DNA of 64,000 bases, taken from contig CAMZMU010000012.1 in NCBI GenBank assembly GCA_947311845.1, positions 2,238,142-2,302,141 on the forward strand. The letters run 5' to 3'. The translations under genes were made by a program, and so were the position numbers. The notes under the pieces were generated by a model that worked only from the letters and a program-made list of their open reading frames with translations, was not told where the DNA came from and made no database searches. This document shows positions 48,001 to 60,021 of this stretch, piece by piece; position 1 is the first letter of the stretch; each line of letters opens with the position of its first letter. The DNA is from Poa pratensis. Lineage: Eukaryota > Streptophyta > Magnoliopsida > Poales > Poaceae.

Positions 48001-50641
48001 CCATATTGTACAAGTCGTCCAATGTATAATCCCATTCATCAGCAGTGTGCATCGCGGCATTTGCATCGACGTCTGTCATCTTGTTATCTACGTTGCATAT
48101 CAATTCATGTCCAGCAGATGTACCAACCGTGGCAGTAGGCGCAGGGATGAAAATGTCTGGCCGATCCTTATCATGAAAAACCATAGATTTGTCAACGCCT
48201 GTGCCCTGTTCTCCATAGTGATCAGGTACACGTGCATCACTTTCCTGCTTCTTCCTGACCCTGCTATTAAGAAGATTGAAGAGAATGAGTATTAAAACGT
48301 GTTTTCTACTTCCTTGTGTAGCAAAGATGGTGTAAATCAATTTATGCAGAAATCAACTTGCCTTCTATCTGGGGATTCACCGGTCAGATACCACAGTAGA
48401 TGACCTCTCCCCTTTTCTGGAATTTGTTGATGACTGTCCTCTGAGTTAATATAGCTTCTTCTTGTCCTTGCATTTGATTTCTGTGCTTTCTGGTAATTGC
48501 TCCCGGTTCTGACTCTTGGCATCTCAGGCTGCCTATCAATTTCATTTCTTTTAGCAGGCAAGTGGACCTTGTGATGCTTGTAGCCACTGTCAGGTGCGAG
48601 GTTGCTACGGTCCACAGAGGTTGTTTCTTCACCATGTGACTCAATTGTTCCTGTCACAGGGGTTCTTGTTTCGTTTCGTTCTAGGCGGCCAGTTGGTTGC
48701 TCGGGATGAATGTTGGTTGAAATATTTGTACTGAGATTCTCATTTTGGGATGCACTGTGTGACAATTCCTGCACATCTTGCTTCCTCGTTGTGGTATCAG
48801 CTTCCATCATATCGGAGTATGTTTGATGCATGGAAGCTGATGGTGACGATTGAATGGGTACACTGCCATCATTGACTGTGGTTGCCTCCTCTTTCCTTGT
48901 TGTGTTCTGCATGCCTCCTGCCATGGATGCTACTATCTCTGTTTTGCCAAGGGTCTCGTTCTCTGATATGTTTGCAGCTGTAGAATCGTACGGGTCAACA
49001 ACAAACCAACTGTCCACTTCTTTCTCTGTTTCCGCGAGTGTACAATCATAATCTTCATTGTCGACAATCCCATCTGTGTTGCATATCTGTGCACAAAATT
49101 TGAAATATAAAAATGCTATTGTGCAATGGACATCATTCACTAAATGCTCAATCAGAGCAATACGCATGAAACAGTCGACATATATTGAGTGCCAGCGAAA
49201 AAAAAATTATCACCTTGTGTATATACATTGTGTCATTCGATGTGTTGTTTTGTTGTGGCATGGATTTCCCACATGCACCAATTTGTTTTCCAACACTCTG
49301 ATCTTCATTTCTGATGAATAAACCTGAGAGAGTATTAACCAGGCTAGCAAACTCACAATGTTGTGTTTCAGCCTCATTGGTCATTATTTCATCTTCAGCG
49401 GTTTCGTAATGCCCGACTGAATCGGAACTAGTGTGCTGCTCCTCGTTAGCAGCAGCTGAATCGGAACTAGTTTCTGCACCTCTTGTGTCATTGTATGAAC
49501 TATGAGATGTAAATATGTTCATTCCATAAATCCCATCGCAGTTAGCTTGACTGGGCTTTTCTTTTATATGATGCGGATCACCATCATATATACTATATTC
49601 AGGCAGCTTATTGACATCTGTTGCAGATGTTGTTTTTCTAAAGTTTCGATTCTCTCCTTGCTGTTCATCATCGGCAACTCTTACTGTTGTTGAATCTTCT
49701 ATGTTATCCTGCTCTTTTCTTGTGTCACTACCGAATTCATTGAGTGGTGATGACTGAAAGGCAGAGATACAACTTGATTCAGCATGAGTCGACTGCTGTT
49801 TATTTCCTTCAATTGAAACATGTTCGGATTGGTTACCATCGATGCCTTGTGTTTTTGAACTCTTTCCAATTTCTTCATGCTGATGTAGTTGGCCCACATT
49901 TTGTACAGATGCTGTGGCACCATCTTCCATAAACTGCTGAATATTTAGTCTGCCAGCTTCAGTTCCAACAGGCGACAGATGCTGGTCGTCTCCATGTATT
50001 GTTACTGGTTCAATGCCATCTTGTGTGCAAGTCTGTGTCACATCCATTCCTCTAGGAAGCACTGCAGCAGACGTCTGAACTGAATGGATCATTTCCATCA
50101 CGCGAACATCAGTGTCTTTCTGACAATAAATATCAGTCTGGCCTTCTGGTAATCTTGAGAAGCTTTCACCTTCATTCTCATTTCTTGTTGAGTAATCTTC
50201 GTCTGAGTCATCTGTATTCAACCGCGCAAGATCATTCAGTCTTATAGCCCCATCCATCATCTTAGACAATGAATCCTTTAGTCTTGTCACATCTCTACAG
50301 TAATCTACTCTGTCCTGGCGCTTATCTTCGGAGTCAATTTCATCTGACGAATCCATAAGGTACAACGGCTGAGGATTCCCAAGAATATCAAGGACCTCTG
50401 TGAATGTTTTCTTCAGATCATCAGAGTTGATTGCACCGTCCGTCAGTCTTTGCCTTTTCCCAGACCTGTGATGCTCTGATGTTTTCTCGATGGAATTGGT
50501 TGCTCTTTTACCAACATTCTCTGGCTCTTGTTGCAGAATCATATGAGTTTCTGCATTACTAGATTCCTTACGCTTCTTTGACACACGAACTTTTGTACTT
50601 GTTCTTCTTGCTGATTTGGATGTATTACGTGTTCTACTCAT
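45071..50641 (-). CDS. Large transposon-type protein with two Ulp1-like folds, intact 12-exon gene
   Basis: Exons: 49214-50641, 48362-49086, 47964-48260, 47684-47858, 47464-47556, 47099-47367, 46829-47001, 46268-46748, 45831-46161, 45578-45730, 45273-45458, 45071-45187. All joins are in phase; total 4428 nt, 1475 residues, no stop. Residues 1-~715 are polar, low complexity, with a basic nuclear-signal-like stretch (KVRVSKKRKESS). Ulp1-like fold 1: GHYFNITLDFLSSNFKVFDS (His, Asp) then CDSGFFMLHIMEALTY, where serine replaces the catalytic cysteine. Fold 2: EHCSVYCLNMYIPGGRLDIY (His, Asp) then WQTENECSLCVLRFLQYY, where Gln and Cys are retained. Fold 2 alone could be an active SUMO-type protease. 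Intron 2 starts GC instead of GT (AG|GCAAGT). The start codon is the first ATG of an exon whose acceptor is at 50719. Proteins of this class travel with MULE/VANDAL and Kaonashi elements. Confidence 0.8.
48249..48699. repeat. 451-bp direct duplication, copy inside the large Ulp1-like gene
   Basis: Same length and orientation as 62308-62758, with only scattered substitutions. It covers part of exon 2, the whole GC-AG intron and the next acceptor, so splicing signals were copied with the coding sequence (SGYKHHKVHLPAKR, SEDSHQQIPEKG, LLWYLTGESPD). Confidence 0.9.
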
Positions 50642-51925
50642 GATCGGCCCAGTTCTTGTGTCACCAGCGTTGTTTGTGCCAAGTGGTGTTTCAATGCCAG
50701 CAGAGGTGCAACTTTTTAGCTGCAATAAAAATCATAATTATGATAAGTTTTATTTATTTCCAAAAAAGGAACAGCAAATTTGAGATTAAAAAAACTCAGG
50801 GCATAATGATATAGTAGTTTTGTCAGTGATTCACACAACTATGAAGTTTTATGTAACAAGCATCAGGATGATAAAAATATAGAATAATACATCTTATGTA
50901 CCTACGGTGCATTTGTTCTACCGCACTTGTGCATTCTCAATCTACCCATTCCCACCAAAATTTGAACTCATTACTGGAAGACATAACTATGCAGAGTGCA
51001 TGTTGTTTGACTTGGGCAGTTCATAACACGAAAAACTGAATCATTATAGCAAAGTTCGTGCTGCTTTGAAATATACGAAGTATTATAGTAGTGTCTAAAT
51101 GAATACCTAACTCTAGATCTGGTAAAACTGCACCTCGGGTGTCTTGATGTTATACCACATATATCCAAGCAAAATTTCATGGCTTATCGTGAACCAAATA
51201 AACGAAATAAGCGATCAGACGCAGGACTCGTACCTCCATTTCAGATCTAAGACAGAAACGCTGGAAAAAACAATCCCTAATGTGTATCACAGTAGCTCCT
51301 ATACGTTTCCGCTAGAACTTCAGTGGGTTGCCCTTCTGTGTACTCGAGGACTTGGTCGTATGCTGTTTGCTAGAACTGAATCGGAGCAAATGTCGATCGA
51401 GGCAATGCCTGCCTGTGCCAAAAAATTACAAAATTTTACTGTGATGAAACGCGAGGGCTGGAGAAACCAGATAATATAGAGAGATCAAAGAGGAAGGGGA
51501 TAATACGGGATTGCGAATTCCACGATCCTCTGCAGCTATTTCTTCAATTCGTAGAGGAAGAAGAAGGATGGATTTTCTTCACGGCGGCGGCGGTGGGAGG
51601 AAGCGCGGTGACAGAGAAGAGGACGACTCGAGGCATATACGGTAGGATAGAGCTAGTTACGAGGGAAAAAAAGGTTGGGATTATAAATGGAATTCAAAGG
51701 AAGTGGAACGTTGTTCGTGTTAAAAGTTCTTCCCCCTTATTTATTTCATTTGAACGGGTATGGCAATAGTGCGTACTATTTTGCATCCAGTTTTTGTATT
51801 TTTGTTTTTGTCATTTCCTAAAAATAAAGTATCACAATAGATACAGTTGTGCATCGAAATAAATTATTTCGTTTATTATTTTATTTTTTTGACTTTGTGA
51901 AGCGGTGATTAATAGCGTATACAAC
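50642..51925. other. Leader and promoter of the large Ulp1-like gene
   Basis: An intron precedes the acceptor at 50719. 51500-51690 (TCTTCTTCCTC-rich on the minus strand) is likely the first exon, with a TATA-like ATTTATAATC near 51680. The rest is AT-rich. Motif copies are nearly absent here. Confidence 0.45.
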
Positions 51926-52580
51926 TGTGTTAGGGCAGTGCAACCCATGGTATGCGCGCAGTGCATTTTAGTAGTTTGATCCACACGTTAAATGGGACGA
52001 CGCCATGTTGTGGGACCCGGGAGGATGGCGTCAGCAATATGGTTGGGCCGGTGGGGTGCCCGCACTGGGAACATCCAGCGGGCCGCCTGATGAATGCAAT
52101 TCCGCCTGACCTATTGGGCCGGCCCAGGTATAGTTTTTTTTTCTTCATTTCGCTCTGTTTAGGGCAGAGCGCCCAGGATTTTAGGTTCGTCCATACCGTA
52201 AGTATCAGGCAGTGCAAGGCTCGCTTTAAGGTCAGTGCACCGGTGTTTTCCGTGCAGTTCATAACATGCTTATATCGCAGTTCATCATGGTCGTGCATCG
52301 TAACAGTGTCATCCGTGCCTTTCACGGTGCGCAATTCATCATGCCCATGCAATGAAAACCTCAGACCCGGGTAGTACAGACGAGGTGTATTGGCAGTGCA
52401 ACCGGTGTGTACCTGGCAGTGCAACTGCATTGTCTTTTGTTCGTTGAACCTATGTGTTACAGGCAGTGCAAACTGTAAAGCCAGCGCAGTACAATCATTA
52501 TGTGACAGGCAGCAACTATTTTTGTGGTGTTTACGCATTGTAAGGTCTGGTACGCAGTGGCAAATAATTTTATGAAGTTC
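51926..52580 (+). repeat. GGCAGTGCA array
   Basis: Plus-strand GGCAGTGCA motifs near 51934, 52208, 52391, 52414 and 52461, with looser variants between. 52000-52140 is a GC-rich non-motif insert containing GGGCCGGTGGGGTGCC. No supported gene. Confidence 0.75.
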
Positions 52581-52780
52581 GTGTTTGCACATGGTTGTCC
52601 TTCCCTGAAGACGATATATGAGCTACAAATAACAGATAATAGACGACATACAACAGTGAAACTGTAGTTGAATATACCACTGCCTACCAATAGTGTAGAG
52701 AGTATAAAGTTGTTGGATATAGCACATCGATGTTACGAACACACATAACGATAACTTGAACATAACCAGTGATTGACGAC

Positions 52781-53272
52781 CTACACGACAATCCTCTGGA
52801 TCATGCACTCGCCTGGTGTGGTAATGGGGATGTCTTGATTATAAGACTCTGTCGCCACGTCAGCTGCTCGGATCATCGGCGTAGTTTGCTCACCGGTAAG
52901 TCTGTCAACGACAGAGCCAAGGTCAGCCCCTGCAGTCTCCTCCGAGCCACTAGTTGTTTGTTCGGACTCACCAACATGATCCGATTCTGTTGTTTCTTCC
53001 ATGTTTTCCTCCTCCTCCTCCTGTCCCTCTTCCTCTTCATCTTCTTCTTCCTCCTCCTCCTCCTGTCCCTCTTCCTCTTCATCTTCTTCTTCCTCCTCAT
53101 CCACTTCTTCCCCCGCATCAACTTCCTGCTGCACAGGTAATCCTGGTGGACGGTAGTAGCACCTTGAGGAGGAAATGAAAGGAGGATGGGTGATGGGTCT
53201 TGTAGGATCTTCGTTTGTGGGGGATGGTGGAGGCATGCGGCGGGAGCAAACCATGGATAGGCGGCGAGACAT
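52781..53272 (-). CDS. Acidic Glu-rich protein, single exon
   Basis: 163 residues from MSRRLSMVCSRRMPPPSPTN. A basic/proline N-terminus (1-45) is followed by a Glu/Asp tract (about residues 52-92) made by a 48-bp DNA duplication (GQEEEEEEEDEEEE type), then a Thr/Ser-rich acidic tail ending ECMIQRIVV. A TATA box GCATATATATCC sits at about 53350-53361, some 80 bp upstream of the ATG. No family assignable; acidic low-complexity proteins of this kind are often nuclear or histone-binding, which is only a guess. Confidence 0.55.
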   Translation of the reverse strand: MSRRLSMVCSRRMPPPSPTNEDPTRPITHPPFISSSRCYYRPPGLPVQQEVDAGEEVDEEEEEDEEEEGQEEEEEEEDEEEEGQEEEEENMEETTESDHVGESEQTTSGSEETAGADLGSVVDRLTGEQTTPMIRAADVATESYNQDIPITTPGECMIQRIVV

Positions 53273-53499
53273 GGTTGAAGTAGGCGTGGAAGATAAGCTG
53301 TTTGGCTCGGTTGAGATGAAGGGTGAGTAGAAAAATTGGACGGTGGTAGGATATATATGCGTGATAAGCTAGTTCTGGCGGGAACAACCCAGTAGAATAG
53401 TCTGGAAATGGCGGGAAATTGACGAGGCAGGTTGAATCTGTTGCCTATTGGCTGAAAACGATTCGACATGCGTGCCCTTCCATCAGGGCGTGTTTGAAC

Positions 53500-54200
53500 C
53501 CCTTTCATCTTTAACAAGGCAGTGCATTTGTTCGTTCCTTGGCAGTGCATTTTATTAGTAGCCCTAAAATTTGCCCCTCTCTGCACCATATACGGAATGT
53601 ATTTTTCACTGCGTTATAAAAGACGAGTGCAGCGGAAATGGAATAATAAATATTACATAATACAACTTGTATTTCATTAATTTTAGGGGTAGGAACCATA
53701 ATCAGAATAGTTCTAAATGTGACGAATGCATACAAACATGATAAAATATTCTACCTGACAATTTGCACTGCCTTCTGTACTGCCAGTCCTGTAAGTTTTT
53801 ACTACCTTGTGCCGTCTGGTGTGCCAGACAAACGCAGTGCACATTCATGTGCTGTACTGAATGATCTGACGTAGCACAATTCTACTTTGTGGTGATAAAG
53901 AATATTAGTTTTGTACGCATTCCATACATCTGTTTTATCTGCACTGCCTTACCATATTATCCGAACTGCGCTAATTTGACAGAGTTCACCATCTTCCAAA
54001 CATCTCAATATTCTCAGAAGCGGTCTGCCGCATGGTAGTAAATTACACTTAACTGGCTACTGCTTTTGAATGACATAAACAATGTGAAAATAGTGCATCA
54101 TGGTTGTAATTAACTGAACTGGCAATGCAAGGTTACACTTGGGATTAAGGGCACTGCTCCAGATCGTGGACTGTTTTGCAGTGTTTATGAGTCACAAAAT
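53500..54200. repeat. Motif DNA with orientation switch
   Basis: GGCAGTGCA on the plus strand near 53518 and 53540, then TGCACTGCC near 53764 and 53940. The switch point falls between the convergent flank of the acidic gene and the 3' end of the next Ulp1-like gene. No gene. Confidence 0.6.
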
Positions 54201-54268
54201 GAAATTCCATAGTTCATCTCTGACTCATTCCCTTAACTTCAGAACTTATACAACAGAAATTCCTAGTT

Positions 54269-57200
54269 TTAACTGGAAGGTGGAGCTAATGCTTTCAGTT
54301 CATCTGGCAGATCATCTCTTGATTCGTTGGCCGGGCTAAACAGTATGAGGTACAGGTACTCATCCATGATTGCACTTGCGTCCACCTGTGACAATACTTA
54401 AAGTTAATTATTATTTCCACCTATAAAACTATGTACATAACTTGAACGAATCGTACATTTTTTAGATCGTTTACGAGCTCTGTTCCGTTGTGGTTCTCTA
54501 TGGCCTTAAGAGAAAGAAATCCGCTTTCTTGCCCTTTTGTTGATTTATGAACCTTGTTCGTATAAATGGGTCTCTCTGCTACATGTCCCCACTTTGGTAA
54601 CGTGTTTTTGGGGTATACTGCTTCGAGTAGTTTATCAAGTCTGGATAACTGAAAAATGTGTCATGGAGCAAAGTGATTAAATTCATTGACATGTCTACAA
54701 ATAACAACATCTTAGTGATAGGCACTCACCATCGTTACCCTTATCTGATCATGATAAGAACTTCTTGTTAACCCTTTTGGCATAGTCCTGTAGTCTCTGG
54801 AGTCGATGATGTCAAGACGACCACCTTTTGGATATTTATTTAGGACGTAAGCAGTGACGTGGTTACTGTAACACACGGGCATAAAGATCTGTTTATCACA
54901 AAACAAACAAACACATGCAAGTAGATGTTTTTCCGATTAGTCTGACGGATTTATAAAATATGAATGGTAATTTGATTATTTGTTCACTGCATGATGTAGG
55001 TTTGGTGCATAAACATACCAAATTAGCTCTGATCAGGTCTATGCCTCCTAGGATTGTTCTGAGCTCTTCAGCCTTTGCGGCCACATTGTACTCGTACCGT
55101 TCATGTCTTTTGCGACTTCTGACGGAATATCCTGTTTTCCAGGTTCAAGCAAACGAGCAACACTTGTTGGGAGTATTACTCTTTTCGACTTGAACATCGA
55201 TTCATACTCCGGAGTATGACACCAGCTTTCAATTATGATGTCAACGGTATCCTCATCGATAGACCCGGTTTGACTGATTTTTTTCCAATAGTTTCCATAG
55301 ACATATATTTTGGTAACTCCAGTCCATCAGACAGTGTTTTAGTAGACTTTACAACTGTCAGCCTGAAATGTGTAAACGAATATATACGAATAAGGCTTCG
55401 TGTGATGTCAGACATAGCAGGTATAGGTATGTTAACAATCAGAGGATGCATGTTTAGTCTGTTACTTACTCGCGGTGTCGGTCCTGTGTTGTTTCGTTTA
55501 GGATGAATTCACGAGCAAGCTTCGCTAGACGCTTGTGCTTGAACTCGGGTGGATCATAGGAAGGCACTTTGACAGTAATAATGTTCTTTAGTCCTCTTTT
55601 GTAAGACAGTATATTTGCAGGCGTGCAACCAGTAGTTGTCTTTGTAATTAGAGCAGGTGTCTTCACTTGATCACTCCCGTGCTTACTTATTCTGCCAGCA
55701 GCATGCTTGTGATGCTCAGTATAACTTTCGGTTATTATGGCCATCTTTTGTCTTGTCCTCTTCGAGAGTTCATTATTCTTGGCAGCAAGGACTTGTTGAA
55801 GTGCAAGCAATGTTTGTTGCAACATAGGGCCACTTCCAAACAGATCACAGTATTCTTGTCCAATTGCACCTGCGATTGCTATTATTTATGTATGTGGTGC
55901 AGTAGAATTATTGCAACAAAAAATAAAATAATATAATGAGCTTCTATATTACCAGACTCTATCTCTCCCAGTAATTCAGTTCTGCATGTGACAACACCGA
56001 TGCATGTCGATAGGCCAATCAGCATTGAGTGCATCTTGTCAGCAATATTGTTTTGAGAAAGTTGTAGGAATGAGTATAGCCTGAAGTGCTCCATCATATC
56101 CACCATTACTATGCCGCTGTTGTGTATGTTTTTCCTGCGAACAAATCCGATCATGTATAAAGTTTTTTTCTTATATAAAACAGTTATTCGCGCTGTTCAT
56201 AAGTTATGTAGGCAATCTTACACGGTGAGTTGTTCAGGTACCACTCCACACACAAGCTCGAAGTTTTCGATTGGTGGAATCGTTTCTTCAGCACCATAAG
56301 CTTCTCTCCAAGCAAGTTTGAACTTGCTCATAATTGATTGGCATTCAGTTAAGACTGAGTCATCGTCTGTACTCCTAAGGGGGTCCAGACTGATGAACCT
56401 TTTATGTTCTTTGTCAATAGCCATTGCAAACCAATTATGAGATTCATCCGGCGAATTAGGAGGTAGCATACATGCTATCATAAGCTTTACCGGAAAAAGA
56501 AAAAAAAGAGCCATTAGTATAAACATTGTTTAGAAAGTCTGCATGGTTGAATAAAATGGTAAATCAACTTACAAGGTTATTCCTGTCATTCCTGTATTGA
56601 TTGGACGATAAAATCTTCTTAGCGTTCTCCATATCGTTGTTTCTCAGACAATTCTTTTGGAAGTGCATGACAAGTTTAAGAAAATTGTTACTAATCGACT
56701 AGGTGAACCCCTTGTTGTTACATAAGTGGTAGTATATACTTACGGTAAATTCGTATGGCATGATTGTTTTGTTCGAATTTTCCTTCTTCAACTTGTCTTG
56801 CAGAAAACATATGACGACGTCAACTGCACCTTCAGTCATTTCGCCTTCTGCATCAAACGACGACAATATGTCCTGCATTGTTGCTGACGCTCCACCTCCT
56901 TCCATGAACACTTGCCTGTTTAATGAACTCAAGCAAACCTTTGTCAATGACGTGAACCTACGACAGAATATTGATGCTGTTTAATGAACCAAATAAATTC
57001 TCTGAACGACAGAGTTACCTTTTGTTGACGCTGCTTGATTTTGCATGCTTGCTTAGCAGGCCATAAAATTTCTCCCATATACCCATGTAGTAAACCTCTT
57101 TTCCAGGACCAGGTTCGGAGATTTCTTTTATCAAGTCGTATTATGCAAATATAAATATTCATCAATGCAAAATGTACTAGTACACAACATCATGCAGACA

Positions 57201-60016
57201 CTAGCTAAATAATTTTCTCTGATAATTATTATACCTTTTTCTTTTGAATTGTCTGGCATGATGTTATCAGCAACTTCTGAATATTCCTGCTGGATGCTTA
57301 CTTTTGTTTGGTCCTGGTTCTAACATTTAAATACAGATCCAGTTATTGTGATAGTCAGATTGGTTTGATATGCAAAAGGAATTTCGTACCTCTGTGCCAC
57401 GTTCGTTGGGCATCTCAATGTCAACTGCTCTGTTTGGATAACATATTTGACTTGGTGGACTTCCTGCTGCAACGGAATCACTTGTCTGCAGAAATTTGAA
57501 ATCAACGTGAGAATCTGACTAGGTATGGTCAGACTGACAATGTAATTAACTTTTTCCTCTTTGCCAGCTGTTCCACTCGTTTCATGCGAAGTTTCATCAT
57601 TTCTATTATCAGTCCTGCCTCTCAGGTGCAACTCTTCTGCTGCAATATCCATAGTCGATGTGTTCTCTGCGATAACTTTAGTGGTAAGCTCGCTGGTGGT
57701 ATTTAGAGCAGCATTATATGATCCAGACTGTGTTGTGGCTGGTTGTACTGCTTCTGCGTCGGTTTCGTTGTTGTGTAGTACATCCAGGGTCATATCTGGC
57801 AGTGGCGAGCACGTGTCCACAGTAGCAGATGCGTCCTGTTTCATGATTGAGTCAATATAATGTAAGTTCAAACATGATATTTTATTGCTATCAGTGCAGC
57901 TTATGTTGTGTCATTATGTTTAATCCCATCAAAGCAGAAATTTGTAGAACATTATTATTAAAAAAAAATGTAAATGGCAGTTGACTGTACCGGGTCATTC
58001 AGACTTCTAGTACATGAATCAAATTTCTGTGATTCAGAGGACGTAACATATTTGTCTCCAGTGTATTTCTCCCTGTCCATGAACAAGTAACCCCTGGTGT
58101 CCATTTGCCAAGGAGTGTTCTCCACCGGGTCCTCTGTTTCGTCGTCACATGATTTGTCTGCTGAATTTGATTGGTCTGCATTATGTCCTTCCACAGTATC
58201 GATGTTGGCTCTATTATCCACATGTTCATTGTGTACTTCTGTACGATCTGCAGTGCTTCTAAATCGAACACCGGCAGCAGTCTTCATTTCAAGCTCGTTA
58301 TTCTCGTAGCTCTCTAACGCATCAGCTGCACTAGTCATTGCTGCTCGGAAGCAATCTGCCATGGCTACTAGTTTTCTCCGGTTATTTTCTCTCATTTTAA
58401 TGATGATTTCATTCAACATGCCGCTGGCATCTGAATCGTCAGGTATCAAATCTCCCTTGTCTTCCTCTAATATTATTGCTATACCTTGATTCATAATATT
58501 CTCCTGTCTTTGTGCCTTGCTTCCAGTACCCTGAGGTTCGCTTCTTGTTTGGCCCGCAGCATGCCCAAAAGTCGGTTTCTCATAGTAGCTTCGTTCTGAG
58601 CGGCTTTTCCACTGCAAACAAAAAAGGGATACAATGAATACTATATTTATATAGGCTGATGGCAAATAATAAGCATATATTTTTTCTTTAAAACAAAAAG
58701 GGATACGATGAATACTATATTTATACAATGAATACTCACATTAAGCTTTCCCCACTTGTTTTTTTTTATAACATCAGCTTCCATCACTGATCTGAGCCTT
58801 CTTTTATCTAGGAAATTTGCTCTGGGTGTGTCTTTCGTCAGCAGCGAATGTCTGCACTTAAGTGAATCAAGGTACATTACCAGAGGCAGTACAACGCAAG
58901 CTTCAGCGACGTTTTGATTGCTACCATCTGAGTGAAACTTGATTGCTGCACGCTTAATCTCATCAACAACAAGCTGACAGATATCCATATTTGCAGAGTT
59001 TTCATAATCGAGGAACTGCACTACCCCGGCTTCTCGGCTGATGCGAGAGTGTTGAGTTGGACAGATGAGCTTCATGCAGAATACAAGGTATATGCATCTC
59101 ATAGTGAAGTCGTCTGTCCCACCTTTTTTTATGTGGTCGATGAGATGCTTTACTGTTGCGACGTCTGTATCAGTTAAACCCAGCTTTTCCTTTAGCCATC
59201 GAAGTGCAGTGGTGTCGCCATCTTTTGAAGGACGTGGGGCTTGTATGTCGCCATCAGGTAGACCGAATAAAACATGTACAACATGTGCTGTCACTTTTAG
59301 TTTGATACCTCCAGCAAATTCCATTGTCAGTGTTTCAGGATCCAGCTTTTTATATAGCCAGATGATCAATGGCCTGCTGATGTTTGACTTCAGTTTGTAC
59401 TCCAGGATAAAGCCCCAACCAATCCTTATTAGTTCTTTTTTCTGATCATCATTGAGGTGTTTTTTTATCAACGTATCGAGTTCCAGCAGAGAGCACCTTA
59501 CTGTATAATTTGAACCAGTTTGCCTGCGCAACTTCTTGTTGTCCTTGATATCTCCTGAAATCATCTTGGAAATCTTGGCTGTTTTCTGATAGGCAACAAT
59601 AAAAAAAAAGGGACTCAGGTATCATTCCATTCATCTCTCCATCACATAAATAAGCATCATCGATTTTATTTGCTTGAAACAGTCCGGCTTACTCTTGCTA
59701 CAGACGATACCATCTTCTGTCAATCTTCGTCTTCGTAATCTTCATCGTCATCCTCATCGCTTACGGAATCTTCTCCCGATGTGGTGGTATCATCTTCTTG
59801 TGCCCGTTTTCGAGTGCGGCGTGTAGTTGTCTCATCGCTTATCCTGACTTCCTTGTTCTTCCTCTTCCTGTTGATTGTCGGTTTCTTCTTAGCCTGCAAT
59901 TTATTTCCATAATTTCTAAGCTTCTGGTTTATTGACTCGTCTGGAATCTCCTGCGGATCATGCTTGTCGTCCACACCGTCTGAATTTTTGTTGCCTGAAT
60001 CGGTTCCCGAGCTCAT
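54269..60016 (-). pseudogene. Ulp1-like protein with DUF1985/PMD-like N-terminus, 16 exons, damaged
   Basis: Exons: 59711-60016, 58740-59585, 57991-58611, 57551-57835, 57390-57485, 57235-57319, 57019-57124, 56740-56957, 56573-56643, 56222-56484, 55953-56134, 55470-55878, 55019-55362, 54730-54888, 54457-54648, 54269-54385; about 1433 codons. N-terminus acidic with a basic patch (KKKPTINRKRKNKEVR). Exon 2 holds a DUF1985/PMD-like domain (VTAHVVHVLFGLPDGDIQAP; RLRSVMEADVIKKNKWGKLN). Ulp1-like fold 1: SHNWFAMAIDKEHKRFISLD (His, Asp) then KNIHNSGIVMVDMMEHF; fold 2: NHVTAYVLN...RLDIIDS then KGQESGFLSLKAIENHNG. Both have serine at the cysteine position. Defects: an in-frame TGA at 59720-59722 at the end of exon 1, and exon 55019-55362 is two bases short with the frame slipping near 55260 and near 55105. 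Intron layout and the 117-nt last exon match the gene at 45-50 kb, so they are paralogues. The acidic exon 1 may instead be a separate small protein. Confidence 0.65.
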
Positions 60017-60021
60017 TGTTC

